Shown piece by piece: positions 49,798 through 58,962 of a DNA stretch of 64,000 nucleotides (positions are counted from its first letter, which is position 1; each line of letters opens with the position of its first letter). The stretch comes from Deinococcus ficus (GTDB lineage: Bacteria > Deinococcota > Deinococci > Deinococcales > Deinococcaceae). The stretch spans positions 496,001 through 560,000 of the forward strand of contig NZ_CP021082.1 of NCBI RefSeq assembly GCF_003444775.1, given 5' to 3'. Below the pieces are notes generated by a model that was given only the letters and a program-made list of their open reading frames with translations, was not told the DNA's origin and searched no databases. A program made the translations under genes and the position numbers.

Positions 49798-50973
49798 ATG
49801 GCCCGAAAATGTGGAATCGCCGCCCCGGACACCCGTCCGGTCCTCACGGGAAGACGGGCAGGCCAGTTGACCGGCCTCGCCGTCATGGGGCTCTGCACCG
49901 CGGTGGCTGCCCTGGCGGCGCCGGCCTTCATACCAGCGCCAGCTGCACCAGCCTGGGTGCCGGGCTGCCGCGCCACTGGACCTGTCGCCGCCGCGGTCCA
50001 GCCGCTCGCTGCCACGCCCGTCCCGGCCGTCGTCACCGGCCGGGTCGCCTTCCATGCGTTCTTAGCGACCCCCGGGAAGGGCGTGCAGCGGTCCATCTCC
50101 CTCGGAGATGTGGACGCCGTGTTCCCACTGGCGAGCGCCTTCAAACCGCTGGTCGTCCGCGGAATCCTGCGCGACGTGGACGCCGGCCGGCTGAAGCTCA
50201 CGAAGAAACTCGCCACCACCGAAGCGAACCGCAGCATCGAGAGCTACCCCAAAGGCAGCAATGACGTGCGGGAACTGGCCCGCCGCGCCATCGCCCTGAG
50301 TGACAACACCGCGTCGGACATCCTGCACCTGGCGTACGGCCCGGAGCGCCTGGCGCGTGAAGTGCGGGCGAAATGGCCGTGCACGGCCATTCTGAACACC
50401 ACCAAGGCCTGGTGGGCGGCGCAGGCCGGCCTGCTCGGCACGGCCCTCGGGCCGGACACCCTGGGCGCCCTGCGCACCGCCGCCGCCGCGCCATTCGACG
50501 AGCGCCTCCGCACCGCGGCGCGCCTGATCGCCGCCTCCCAGCGGGTCCGGGCACCCGTCCTGGAACAGACCCTCGACGACTACTTCCATGGGCCCACGTA
50601 CACGCCCGAACTGGAACTCTACGTCCAGCCGACCAGCACCGCGCGCGAATTCACGCAGGTGAGCCTGCAGGCGTACTCCGCCACGGACCTGAAACCCGCA
50701 ACCCGCGCCGCGTTCCGCAGCATGATGCAGACCGGCTGCTGCCGGCCGAAGACCCCGCGCCTGGCCACCACCTACTGGGGCGCGAAGGCCGGCAGCGGCT
50801 GGCGCATCCTGACCCTCACCGGCGCCGTGGACCTGCCGGACGGCCGGAGCATGGCTTACACGTACCTCAACGACCAGTCGACCGTGACCGACGCGGAGGA
50901 CATTGAACTGCAGATCCGGCCGGTCGTGACGTGGATCGAAACCCAGCTGATCACCCTGGCAGGCGCCCCATGA
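49798..50973 (+). CDS. Secreted serine hydrolase, class A beta-lactamase-like
   Basis: This protein has 391 aa from ATG 49798. A membrane segment or signal lies at about 23-42 (TGLAVMGLCTAVAALAAPAF), followed by a Pro/Ala linker. The penicillin-binding fold motifs are SxxK in PLASAFKPLVV (Ser about 113, Lys about 116), SDN in ALSDNTASD (about 165-167) and a KTG-like KAG in YWGAKAGSG (about 327). These suit a class A beta-lactamase-like or D,D-peptidase-like enzyme, but the Glu of the omega loop was not identified. The neighbour upstream is a small secreted protein of unknown role. Confidence 0.8.
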   Translation: MARKCGIAAPDTRPVLTGRRAGQLTGLAVMGLCTAVAALAAPAFIPAPAAPAWVPGCRATGPVAAAVQPLAATPVPAVVTGRVAFHAFLATPGKGVQRSISLGDVDAVFPLASAFKPLVVRGILRDVDAGRLKLTKKLATTEANRSIESYPKGSNDVRELARRAIALSDNTASDILHLAYGPERLAREVRAKWPCTAILNTTKAWWAAQAGLLGTALGPDTLGALRTAAAAPFDERLRTAARLIAASQRVRAPVLEQTLDDYFHGPTYTPELELYVQPTSTAREFTQVSLQAYSATDLKPATRAAFRSMMQTGCCRPKTPRLATTYWGAKAGSGWRILTLTGAVDLPDGRSMAYTYLNDQSTVTDAEDIELQIRPVVTWIETQLITLAGAP

Positions 50974-51067
50974 ACCGCTGAGCCGGCCGGGGCGACCAGC
51001 CCGCACCTCAAGGTCACCGCGAGAAGCTCACGGCGCCCGGACATAAGGGCCAGCAAGAGGTGCCGCG

Positions 51068-51682
51068 CTATTCGGCGTGTGAATGGGACGTCTGCGCTTC
51101 CCGGACGAGTGCACGTTCGATCCGGCGGTCCGGAACCAGCCACATCAGGATCACACCGATAAGCAGCAGCCCGGACACGAGCACGCCAGGAGAGCCCAAC
51201 AGCGGGGCGAGGACGGCCAGGGTGTAGGCGACCATGGACACCGTGCCTTTGGTGTCGGACCCGGTCGCGTCGGCCAGCAGATGGTTGCTGGTGTCGCTGC
51301 GGATGATGACCCGGGTCAGGACTCTGTACGCCACGGCGGCCAGCAGCGCCACGCCCGCACAACAGGTCACCGGGACCGGCGCGAAGTGACTCTCGCCGAC
51401 CCAGCCGGTCACGAACGGAAACAGCGACAACCAGAACAGGAGGTGCAGATTCGCCCACAGGACCCGCCCGTCCACCTGCCGCACCGCCTGCAACAGGTGA
51501 TGGTGGTTGTTCCAGTAGATGCCCACGAATACGAAGCTCAGGAGGTAACTGAGCAGGACCGGCCAGAGACTGAGCGCATTGGCCCAGGCGTGATGTTCCG
51601 GCGTGTGAAGCTCCAGGACCATGATCGTGATGATGATGGCCAGCACCCCGTCGGAGAAGGCTTCCAGGCGTGACTTCTTCAT
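51068..51682 (-). CDS. TMEM175-family potassium channel (DUF1211)
   Basis: This inner-membrane protein (204 aa) has six predicted helices. The family signature is the first helix with RLEAFSDGVLAIIITIMVLEL (RxxxFSDG, residues about 5-25). Others are LLSYLLSFVFVGIYWNNHHHLL, LHLLFWLSLFPFVTGW, and VSMVAYTLAVLAPLL, each in part. Bacterial TMEM175 proteins form tetrameric K channels with a hydrophobic-residue filter rather than TVGYG. It is a single gene; the 243 bases downstream of its start (51683-51925) show nothing recognisable. Confidence 0.92.
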   Translation of the reverse strand: MKKSRLEAFSDGVLAIIITIMVLELHTPEHHAWANALSLWPVLLSYLLSFVFVGIYWNNHHHLLQAVRQVDGRVLWANLHLLFWLSLFPFVTGWVGESHFAPVPVTCCAGVALLAAVAYRVLTRVIIRSDTSNHLLADATGSDTKGTVSMVAYTLAVLAPLLGSPGVLVSGLLLIGVILMWLVPDRRIERALVREAQTSHSHAE

Positions 51683-51925
51683 GCCGTCACCGTGGGTGGG
51701 ACGGCCCGGCCCGGAGCGGTGAGGGTCCCCTGAGGCGACATCAGCAGGTGACTGGGGGCGTGCTTGTGGCCGTTGAGGAGCGGTCAGTGGTCAGTCATGG
51801 TGCGGTCCTTTGCTCAGATGGGCAGAGTCCCAGGGCGGAAGGGCCGCGCTTCCCGGCGGCCGTGGTCGGCTGGACGGCACATGCATGTCCGTTCCTCTTC
51901 CACACGCTGGCACCTTGACGGGGCG

Positions 51926-52804
51926 CTACGTCTGCACGCCCGGCCCCACCTGAATGGACGAGGCGTCCGCCTGCACCAGGGCGCGCAGCCCGGCGGGTCC
52001 GTGCCCTTCCGGTACCAGTGGACTGAACCACGGCCAGGCCAGGGGTGCGCGCAGGCCCCCGGCACGCTCACACAGGTGTTCACCCGCATGCATACGTCGG
52101 GCGAGACGCTGCGTGCCCGGCAGGGGCTCGTCACTGAGTTCGTCGCGCAGGAACCTCACGAAGCGTCGGTAATGGTCGGTGGCCTCGGAGGCTTCGCCCA
52201 CCGCGGACAGGCAGATCATCAGGCGCTGGTGGTGCGTCTCCCCGGCGTACGGATCGGTACGCAGCGCCTCCGACAGCGCCCGGACCGAGCGGCCACATTC
52301 CCGGGCCGCGCAGTACAGGCGGCTGAGCTCAAGGTGAGCGCGCACGTATGCCGCCCGGTGTTGCTCACGGGCCTCCTCCGTCCACTCGGCGTCATAGCCC
52401 GCCAGGTAGTCACCGTGGTACACCTCCACCGCGCTTTCCAGCGCCGCGATCTTCGCTGCCGGGTCATGGCCCGGGCCCGCACTCTCCAGGGCCGCGTACA
52501 GCCGGTAGATGTCCGAGGCACGCCACAGCTCGGCGGACAAGTAGAAACGGCCAGAGCGTTCCGTCACGCTCCCACAACCGCCCAGAGTGGCGCGCAGGCG
52601 GTGCAGGGTGACGCGGAAGTGGGTGTTCGATCGGGGATTCACGTCTGCAGCCCACAGGCCGTCCAGGAGCTGGCGCCGGGTGCAGCCGTTCGGGTGGGAC
52701 AGCAGGTACAGCAGCAGGTCCAGGGCAGCGCGGGCACGCCACTGGACGTCCCGGCCGTCGAGCCGCACATGGATCTGCCCAAAAGTCTGGATCTGGAGTG
52801 ACAT
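51926..52804 (-). CDS. BTAD-domain (SARP-like) transcriptional regulator
   Basis: This regulator has 292 aa. An N-terminal winged helix (about 1-95) of the OmpR-like type includes QWRARAALDLLLYLLSHPNG in parts (RAALDLLLYLLSHPNG), RRQLLDGLWAAD and HFRVTLHRLRATLG. The bacterial transcriptional activator domain (about 100-250) contains LYHGDYLAGYDAEWTEEAREQHR in parts (YHGDYLAGY), REQHRAAYVRAHLELSRL and DPYAGETHHQRLM, with TPR-like helices. SARP-type regulators bind short direct repeats spaced 11 bp, and GTAAC repeats with that spacing lie at 52968-52983. The divergent neighbour is a multicopper oxidase. The regulated process is not known. Confidence 0.87.
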   Translation of the reverse strand: MSLQIQTFGQIHVRLDGRDVQWRARAALDLLLYLLSHPNGCTRRQLLDGLWAADVNPRSNTHFRVTLHRLRATLGGCGSVTERSGRFYLSAELWRASDIYRLYAALESAGPGHDPAAKIAALESAVEVYHGDYLAGYDAEWTEEAREQHRAAYVRAHLELSRLYCAARECGRSVRALSEALRTDPYAGETHHQRLMICLSAVGEASEATDHYRRFVRFLRDELSDEPLPGTQRLARRMHAGEHLCERAGGLRAPLAWPWFSPLVPEGHGPAGLRALVQADASSIQVGPGVQT

Positions 52805-52967
52805 CGTCGTCCTCGCCGGTGCAGGGAGAAGGGCGCCGGCCGCCTCATCGGGCTGTGGCCTGAGCTTCAGTATGAAACCCGGCTCATGTGATGGGTCAGG
52901 AAGGCGTCAAGGCCGGTGGCCTGGAGATTTACTCTTCCGCTGTGCGGGAGCGCGCCATGCCTCCCCG

Positions 52968-52983
52968 GTAACCGCCTCGTAAC
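52968..52983 (+). promoter_or_regulatory. GTAAC direct repeats with 11-bp period upstream of the multicopper oxidase
   Basis: GTAAC at 52968-52972 recurs at 52979-52983, exactly 11 bp later. SARP/BTAD regulators bind heptamer direct repeats with that period. It lies about 165 bases from the BTAD gene start and about 190 from the oxidase start. Nothing else recognisable was found in 52805-53173. Confidence 0.4.
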
Positions 52984-53173
52984 ACCGCGGCAGTACTTGT
53001 GAACTGTCCGCTTGCCGCGACCCTGCGCGCACCGCCTCGGGCCGGCGCCTCCGCCCCTGCGCCGCGCCCGCTCCATCTCCGGCGGGGTCAGCCCCCGAGC
53101 CAGAAGCGCCACTCCGGGCGCCTGCCCGGCACCGTGACGGCCCGCTGGTTTCTGCCTGTCACAAGGAGTCGCC

Positions 53174-54862
53174 ATGTCCACCCAGCCCCCTGGCCGCCGC
53201 GCCCTCATCACCGCCTGCCTGGCCCTCCTCCTTCCCGCCTGCAACTCAGTGCCTCCTCCCTCCACGGCGGAAATCACGTCCGCTGACGAGGCGCGACCCA
53301 TACGGCTGCGTCACCTCTCCGCCCTGCCGGTGCCCCGCTGGGTGAACGCCCTGCCCATTCCCAAGATTGCCACGGCCACCTCCCCGGACGCGTACACGCT
53401 GACCCTGCAACCTGGGCGGCACGACTTCGGCATCGGCGGCCCGACCACGCCGGTGTGGACCTACAGTGACGGCACGCCCCCTTCTTACCTGGGGCCGACC
53501 ATCGTCGCCCGGTACGGCACACCAGTGCACATCACCTGGGTCAATGCCCTGCCCACCATGTTGCCCTTCGCCCAGGAGGAGGACCACCTGCCCACAGGTG
53601 CCCAGGGAGAGCCGATGGCTGCGGCGCCGTTCGGTGACGCTGTGACGCACCTGCACGGCGGGCACATCCGTGACCTGGCCGACGGCGGCCCGACGCAGCA
53701 CTTCTCGCCGGGCGACTCGCGGCAGGTGGACTACCCCAACGATCAGGAGGCCGCCACTCTCTGGTATCACGACCACGCCATGGGGCTCACGCGGCTGAAC
53801 GTCATGGCCGGCCTCGCCGGAGCGTACGTCCTGACCGATCCCTACGAACAGACGCTGAACCTGCCGACCGGAGCGTACGACGTGCCGCTCGTGCTTCAGG
53901 ACCGCAGTTTCAATGCGGACGGTTCCCTCCAGTACCCGGAACGCTGGGAGCCCGAATTCTTCGGTGACGTCGCCGTCGTGAACGGCAAGGCGTTCCCCTT
54001 CCTGGACGTGGAGCCGCGGCCATACCGTCTGCGGCTCCTGAACGGGTCGAACGCCCGGTTCTACCGCCTGTCCCTCAGCCGGCCAAAAGCCGGAAAGGTC
54101 ACCCTGCAGCAGATCGGAGCGGACGGCGGCCTGCTCCCGGTCATGAATCCCACAGGCCGCCTGCTGCTCGCGCCCGGTGAACGGGCCGACGTGATCGTGG
54201 ACTTCTCGGCGTTCCGGGGCCAGACCCTGACCGTGACCAATGATGCCGCCACGCCCTACTCCGGCAAGCCGGACAAGGCCGGCGGCACACCACCGCTGCC
54301 GGAACTGCTGCAGTTCAGGGTCAGGAACACCGCACCGTCCGCCGCGTCCGGCACGCCCCCGACGCCGCTCCGGCCGCTGTCCGAGAACCTCAGCCTCCAG
54401 CAGGCCGTGGTGCAGCGTGACCTGACCCTCAACGAGGTCCTCGACCCGCAGACCGGCCTGCCCCTGCGTTCACAGCTCGGCACCCTGAACCCCGACGGCA
54501 GCGCCCACCTGCTCTCCTTCGACGACCCGGTCACCGAAACGCCGCGCGTGAACACTGTCGAGGCCTGGAACCTGATCAACAACACTGTGGACGTCCATCC
54601 CATCCACCTGCACCTGGTGCAGTTCCAGGTGCTCGACCGGCGGGCCGTACTCCGCGACGCGGCCGGACGGGTTACCGGGTACGGCCCGGCCCTGCCGTCC
54701 GACCCGGCGGAAGCCGGGTGGAAAGACACCGTCAGAGCCAACCCCAACGAGGCCACCCGCATCCTCGTGCGCTTCGACCGGGCAGGTGCGTATGTCTGGC
54801 ACTGCCACATCCTCGAGCACGAGGACAACGACATGATGCGTCCCCTGCAGGTTCTGCCGTGA
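53174..54862 (+). CDS. Multicopper oxidase (CotA/bilirubin-oxidase-like), lipoprotein
   Basis: This three-domain copper oxidase (562 aa) is exported as a lipoprotein (lipobox LLLPAC, Cys23). Copper-binding motifs are THLHGGHI (about 158-165), LWYHDHAMG (about 196-204), HPIHLHLVQF (about 476-485) and WHCHILEHEDNDMM (about 538-551), giving the T1, T2 and T3 sites with an axial Met. It resembles spore-coat laccases and bilirubin oxidases and could oxidise phenols, Cu(I) or Mn(II). AAGGAGTCGCC precedes the ATG. It stands alone, divergent from the BTAD regulator, with no copper chaperone beside it. Confidence 0.94.
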   Translation: MSTQPPGRRALITACLALLLPACNSVPPPSTAEITSADEARPIRLRHLSALPVPRWVNALPIPKIATATSPDAYTLTLQPGRHDFGIGGPTTPVWTYSDGTPPSYLGPTIVARYGTPVHITWVNALPTMLPFAQEEDHLPTGAQGEPMAAAPFGDAVTHLHGGHIRDLADGGPTQHFSPGDSRQVDYPNDQEAATLWYHDHAMGLTRLNVMAGLAGAYVLTDPYEQTLNLPTGAYDVPLVLQDRSFNADGSLQYPERWEPEFFGDVAVVNGKAFPFLDVEPRPYRLRLLNGSNARFYRLSLSRPKAGKVTLQQIGADGGLLPVMNPTGRLLLAPGERADVIVDFSAFRGQTLTVTNDAATPYSGKPDKAGGTPPLPELLQFRVRNTAPSAASGTPPTPLRPLSENLSLQQAVVQRDLTLNEVLDPQTGLPLRSQLGTLNPDGSAHLLSFDDPVTETPRVNTVEAWNLINNTVDVHPIHLHLVQFQVLDRRAVLRDAAGRVTGYGPALPSDPAEAGWKDTVRANPNEATRILVRFDRAGAYVWHCHILEHEDNDMMRPLQVLP

Positions 54863-54976
54863 GCGCCAAGGACGCGAGGACGATCCTCCTGTTCGTAGAG
54901 CTGAGGCGACACGCGGAGCCGCTCCCACAAGGCCCGCCTCCTGCCGGAGGCACATTCCCCGGCCTACACTGCAGGA

Positions 54977-55345
54977 ATGATCCTCCGGAACATTGCCTTG
55001 ACCGTGGCTGCCATGCTGGGCGGCACAGGATTCGCCGCGCCAGCGGCGATCAGCTACCGCACGTTTCACTACACCTGTGATGGCAGCAGGAAGGTGAGTG
55101 TGTCGTACGTCAACTTCGGCATGCGGGGCACCCAGTTCGCCGTTCTGACCTGGAATGGCCGGCAGTACGGGCTGGCTTCTGCTGTGTCGGCCAGTGGCGC
55201 GCGGTATGCGGCTCTGGCCGGCCCGGCGGGCAGCAGCGGCCTGGAATGGTGGGAGCATCAGGGAGAAGCGACGCTGAGTGCGTTCGTCGGTCCGGACAGC
55301 CGGGTGACCCGCCCCCTGCTGACGGGCTGCCGCACCGGCCGGTAA
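54977..55345 (+). CDS. Secreted MliC/PliC-like lysozyme inhibitor
   Basis: This small periplasmic protein (122 aa) has a signal peptide (about 1-22). The mature part matches the MliC fold: [21 protein letters not shown] (in parts [13 protein letters not shown]), [25 protein letters not shown] (in parts) and [13 protein letters not shown]. The SxSGxRY loop and the WW-x5-A-x-L strand are the conserved elements that plug the lysozyme active site. Two Cys (C35 and near the C-terminus) may form a disulfide. TACACT about 10 bases before the ATG may be a -10 box. It is a single gene. Confidence 0.8.
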   Translation: MILRNIALTVAAMLGGTGFAAPAAISYRTFHYTCDGSRKVSVSYVNFGMRGTQFAVLTWNGRQYGLASAVSASGARYAALAGPAGSSGLEWWEHQGEATLSAFVGPDSRVTRPLLTGCRTGR

Positions 55346-55899
55346 GGTCCGGTGCTGATCATCCCAGGCGTGGCGGCCTGGGACCGCATCACAGCCCGAA
55401 GTGTGTCCCTGAGACCCGGCCAGGGTACTTCCCTGGGGAAGGAGTCGGAGGTCCGCGGTGCGTCGCGCGCCGTCAGGGACTCTGACGTGAGAATCGGGCC
55501 GTTTCGCCGTGTATGGCGTCGAAAGAGGTTGGTCGCTCACAGAACCCAGCTGCGTTGCCTTCGCGTACTGAGCGGCCGGATCATTCTTTCGTCGAGGAAG
55601 AGGCTCTGCATGGCGCCGCTGTGGCCCTAGAGCGGTGATCCTGTATGCATGTGGGTTGATGCTGGTCACGGGGTGTCCTCCGACCAGAGAGGCGGCGCGG
55701 TTCCTCAGCCCGACCCCACCCCCCCCATTTGGTGGGGTCGGAAAAGAACTCTGTAAGAAATATCACAGCATGCTGATTGCGCGACGCAATGAAATTCACG
55801 CCCCATCCGGGCACCTGGCGTGAACCGAGCGAGTGGTGCGACCCCCGCGACTTCCCCCCACCTCGACCAGGGCGGCTTTCGTCCTGGCACAGGAGCCTC
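55346..55899. other. Intergenic stretch (554 bases) with a strong hairpin
   Basis: No gene can be supported. CGACCCCACC (55711-55720) pairs with GGTGGGGTCG (55731-55740) around a 10-base loop, a likely terminator or processing hairpin. A relatively AT-rich segment just after it (about 55740-55800) may hold the promoter of the lipoprotein genes. Confidence 0.5.
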
Positions 55900-57360
55900 A
55901 TGCAGAAACGGACCCAGCTTGCCCTCGCCCTCACCGCCCTCACCGCCGCCCTCGCGTCCTGCGGCACCCCCAGTGCCCCTGTGGCCAGCGCCCCTCTCGT
56001 CAAAGTCGAGGTGACTGCGCCCATGGTCTTCGGCCAGAGTCGCCAGGGCCTGGGTGCTCAGGGCCTGACTTCGGACGCCCCCGCGCGTCACTACGACGTC
56101 ACCGTCCGTGACAGCAGCGGCAAGATCGTTGCCTTCGACGGCACCACCTTCGATCCCACCGGGGCCGGCAACACCACCCTGACGCTCAACAACGCCAACA
56201 ACTTCAAGCAGACCCTGCTGCTTCCCGCCGGGGAGTACACCTTCGAGAACAAGGTCAAGGACGACGCCAGCAGCAGCGTCCTGCTCGCCTACGGTCCCGG
56301 CAGTGAGAACAAAGGGACCGTGGACGCCAACTTCAGCCTGATCCGCCTAAAGTCGCACGCCGTGCTCAGCACCGCCAACACCACGCTGTCCCCGAGCATG
56401 ACGCTGAACGAACTGTACACCGACACCAAGTTCAACCTCAGCCTCAACCTCAAGACCGCCACCGTGGCCAATGCGAATGGCGCGACCGTGCCGACCAGCG
56501 ATATCGGCGCAGTCACCTACAGCCTCGGGAACAGCACGGACGGCGTGCTCAACGGGGCGGGCAGCAAGATCGGCGTGAACGTCACCAGCCGCGGCACCGC
56601 CACTGACAGCATCCTGAATGTCACCGCCAGCTTCAGCGCCTGGGTGCAGACGGGTGACACGGCGACTTTCCAGCCCGTCAGCATCGCCTTCGCCAAGCAG
56701 ATCCAGACGAACGTGATGACCACCGACACCGTCATGCCCAGCCTGACCCTGAATGCGGCTGCGCCGACGACGGGCACCACGGCGACCCTGACGGGGACGG
56801 TCAGTGATGATGTGATGGTGCAGGGTGTGCGCGTGTACGTGGACGGCAACCTGGTGGCCAGCATGGACGCCAGCGAAGGCGTCGGAATGGTCACCGGGGA
56901 CAGCAACGGAGGCTGGACCGCGCCCTGGATGCCCAGCAAGGACGGCACGTACGCCGTGACCGTGATTGCTGAGGACAGCAGCGGCAACGAAACCCGCGTC
57001 GACCAGTCGGTGACCGCCACCACGCCAGTGGCCGTCACCTACGACTTCGAAGCCCAGCAGTACACCGGTGCGCAGACGCCCATCACGGTGAAGGCCGGCC
57101 AGATCAACACGTTTAAAGTGAACTACGCCGGCAACGCCAGTGAACTTCACATCTGGGCGCAGACCATGTCCTGTGCCACCAACTGCGGCAACAACACCTT
57201 GACCATGACCGTGACCAAACCGGACGGCAGCACGCCGGCGCCCAACTGGACGGATTGGGGCTACGTTGAATACGGTTCCTACGACCAGCCGGGGGTGTAC
57301 ACCATCACGCTGACCACCGACTTCGACGGTGTGGTGGACCTCGAAGCCCACACCCACTGA
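55900..57360 (+). CDS. Lipoprotein with Ig-like and pre-peptidase-like C-terminal domains
   Basis: This exported lipoprotein has 486 aa from ATG 55900 (AGGAG at 55891-55895; an upstream ATG frame lacks signal features). The lipobox LASCG puts the lipid on Cys21. The N-terminal beta domain (about 25-265) has VTVRDSSGKIVAFDGTTFDP (in parts) and NNANNFKQTLLLPAGEYTFEN. An Ig/Bacterial_Ig-type module follows (about 275-370, TATLTGTVSDDVMVQGVRVYVDG in parts, then GTYAVTVIAEDSSGN). The last about 110 residues recall PPC-type domains (VKAGQINTFKVNYAGNASELHIW). The downstream paralog shares only the N-terminal domain. Role probably on the cell surface; not known. Confidence 0.78.
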   Translation: MQKRTQLALALTALTAALASCGTPSAPVASAPLVKVEVTAPMVFGQSRQGLGAQGLTSDAPARHYDVTVRDSSGKIVAFDGTTFDPTGAGNTTLTLNNANNFKQTLLLPAGEYTFENKVKDDASSSVLLAYGPGSENKGTVDANFSLIRLKSHAVLSTANTTLSPSMTLNELYTDTKFNLSLNLKTATVANANGATVPTSDIGAVTYSLGNSTDGVLNGAGSKIGVNVTSRGTATDSILNVTASFSAWVQTGDTATFQPVSIAFAKQIQTNVMTTDTVMPSLTLNAAAPTTGTTATLTGTVSDDVMVQGVRVYVDGNLVASMDASEGVGMVTGDSNGGWTAPWMPSKDGTYAVTVIAEDSSGNETRVDQSVTATTPVAVTYDFEAQQYTGAQTPITVKAGQINTFKVNYAGNASELHIWAQTMSCATNCGNNTLTMTVTKPDGSTPAPNWTDWGYVEYGSYDQPGVYTITLTTDFDGVVDLEAHTH

Positions 57361-57374
57361 GTTCTGCCTGTGCT

Positions 57375-57410
57375 CGCCCCGGCTCGGCCCTGACCGGCCG
57401 AGCTGGGGCG
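57375..57410 (+). terminator. Terminator between the two lipoprotein genes
   Basis: CGCCCCGGCTCGGCC (57375-57389) pairs with GGCCGAGCTGGGGCG (57396-57410) with one G-T wobble, 6-base loop, then a T-rich stretch (TTGTCCGTTTCCGTTCCTTT). Confidence 0.85.
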
Positions 57411-57447
57411 TTGTCCGTTTCCGTTCCTTTCCCTCACTGGAGTCTTG

Positions 57448-58272
57448 ATGACACCCTTCCGTTTAGTGCCCCTCGCCTCCCTGCTTCTCCTGGCTGCCTG
57501 TGGTCAGACGCCCCCGCCGCCGCTCGTCGTGGTCAACGTGGCGGCTCCCATCACGTTCAACGACTCGGCCGGCACCGTGCTCACCCAGGGCATCACCCTG
57601 AACGGCGCCGACCAGCACATCACGGTCACGGTCCGCGACGCGCGTGGACAGGTGGTGCGGTTCAATGGCGCCACCTTCGATCCGACCGCGCAGGGGACCG
57701 ATCACCTGACCTTGAATACCGCCAACAATTTTCACCAGGCGGTCGCATTGCCCCAGGGCACGTACACCTTCGAGCACGCGGTGCATGACGACGTGACCGG
57801 GCACGTCCTGCTGGGCTACGGACCGGCAGGGGAGAACGCCGCGGTCATCTCCGCAGCGTCCGCGGGTGTGCGACTGAAGTCACACGCGGTGCTGGACGTC
57901 GCTGGCAGCGCCCTGCAATCTGACCGGCCCATCGCTTCCCTGCCCAGCGGGACGACCGTCAACCTGCAGTTGCGTGCTGTCACGGCGCTCGCGTCACTCC
58001 CGGACGGGCGCCCACCGGTGGTTGGCGTGATTCCCACCAGTGATCTCGGTCCCGTGACGTACGAGCTGGGCAGCTCCACAGACGGCACGTTGAACGGGGC
58101 GGGGAGTCGCGTCGGCATCAACGTGACGGCCCGGGGGGACGCGACGGACGCCACCCTGAACGTCAGTGCGACGTTCCACGCCTGGGTGGCGGACGCGGCC
58201 GGGCAGGCGGCGTCCTGGCAGCCGGTCACCCTGACGTACGCTCAGGCGATCGATTTGGGCACCGCGCCCTGA
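57448..58272 (+). CDS. Paralogous lipoprotein, single N-terminal domain
   Basis: This exported lipoprotein has 274 aa (ATG 57448; TTG 57445 is also possible; TGGAG upstream). The lipobox LLAACG gives Cys18. It is a shorter copy of the first domain of the upstream lipoprotein: both share FDPT after VFxGxTF (FNGATFDPTAQG against FDGTTFDPTGAG), then LTLNTANNFHQAVALPQGTYTFE, LLGYGPAGEN, RLKSHAVL, GPVTYELGSSTDGTLNGAGSRVGINVT, and both end with Q-P-V-x-x-x-A-x-Q. It therefore arose by tandem duplication and loss or gain of the C-terminal half. A terminator lies between them. Function unknown. Confidence 0.78.
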   Translation: MTPFRLVPLASLLLLAACGQTPPPPLVVVNVAAPITFNDSAGTVLTQGITLNGADQHITVTVRDARGQVVRFNGATFDPTAQGTDHLTLNTANNFHQAVALPQGTYTFEHAVHDDVTGHVLLGYGPAGENAAVISAASAGVRLKSHAVLDVAGSALQSDRPIASLPSGTTVNLQLRAVTALASLPDGRPPVVGVIPTSDLGPVTYELGSSTDGTLNGAGSRVGINVTARGDATDATLNVSATFHAWVADAAGQAASWQPVTLTYAQAIDLGTAP

Positions 58273-58324
58273 CGCTGAGAACGCAGTTTCTGGCGTGAAC
58301 TCAGTCTCAATGAGGTGCGGGTGC

Positions 58325-58789
58325 TCAGTGGCCAGGACCAGGCATGGAACATTTCGCGGGCTTCTCCGGTGGCAGGAGGGCTGTGAGCTTCAGGGGAGAC
58401 CAGCCCGCAGGGGCGGTGGCGTCGACTGGCGCTGCGTTGAGCGTCAGCCCGCAGAGCCTGCTCAGCGTCTCCCCGGCCTGCCGGACCGCTCGCCGTTCGG
58501 CAGCCGGATTCGGAAGGCCCGTCCCGGCGGCCATGACGGTCACTTCACGGACCTGCGGGCCCTGTGCAGCGGTCCGGGCGTTGTTCCCGAACAGCACCTG
58601 CAGGTCCACGCGGGGCGACCGCCACTGGACCTGCCAGACGGTGTAGGTGGCGCGCGCCGTACCGAACTGAACGGCGATCACCAGCCCGGTCGCCTGGAGG
58701 GTACGCACGGGGTCCACGGGTTCCGCTCCGCCCGCCTGACCGGTCACGGCCAGAGCAAGGAGCGCCAGGATCATGATTCGTGGGGTCAT
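58325..58789 (-). CDS. Secreted hypothetical protein
   Basis: This 154-residue protein (ATG 58789, GTGAGGAC upstream) has a signal peptide (LALLALAVTGQAGGA, to about 21). I do not recognise a family. It shows beta-type strands (GLVIAVQFGTARATYTVWQVQW), an N-R-T-A-A loop, and one Cys (SRLCGLTL). It converges on the lipoprotein gene, with 52 bases between the stops. A longer upstream open frame lacks signal features and was not used. Confidence 0.6.
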   Translation of the reverse strand: MTPRIMILALLALAVTGQAGGAEPVDPVRTLQATGLVIAVQFGTARATYTVWQVQWRSPRVDLQVLFGNNARTAAQGPQVREVTVMAAGTGLPNPAAERRAVRQAGETLSRLCGLTLNAAPVDATAPAGWSPLKLTALLPPEKPAKCSMPGPGH

Positions 58790-58962
58790 GTCCTCACGGT
58801 AGGGAACGCCGGCACGCAATTCCAGAGCCCGACTTGACTGACAGGCAGCACCCGCAAACGGCGAGGTGGCGTCGCGCCTCCGACCTGCTGAGTGAAGATT
58901 GAGTGAAGATCCTGCGTCGCAAACGCAGAGAGCGTCAGGGAGCCGTGGCGATACTGGGCCAC

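Noticed and set aside
54470..55669. 399-residue minus-strand frame across the MliC-like gene
   Set aside because: It is antisense to the multicopper oxidase end and the MliC-like gene, with no family match.
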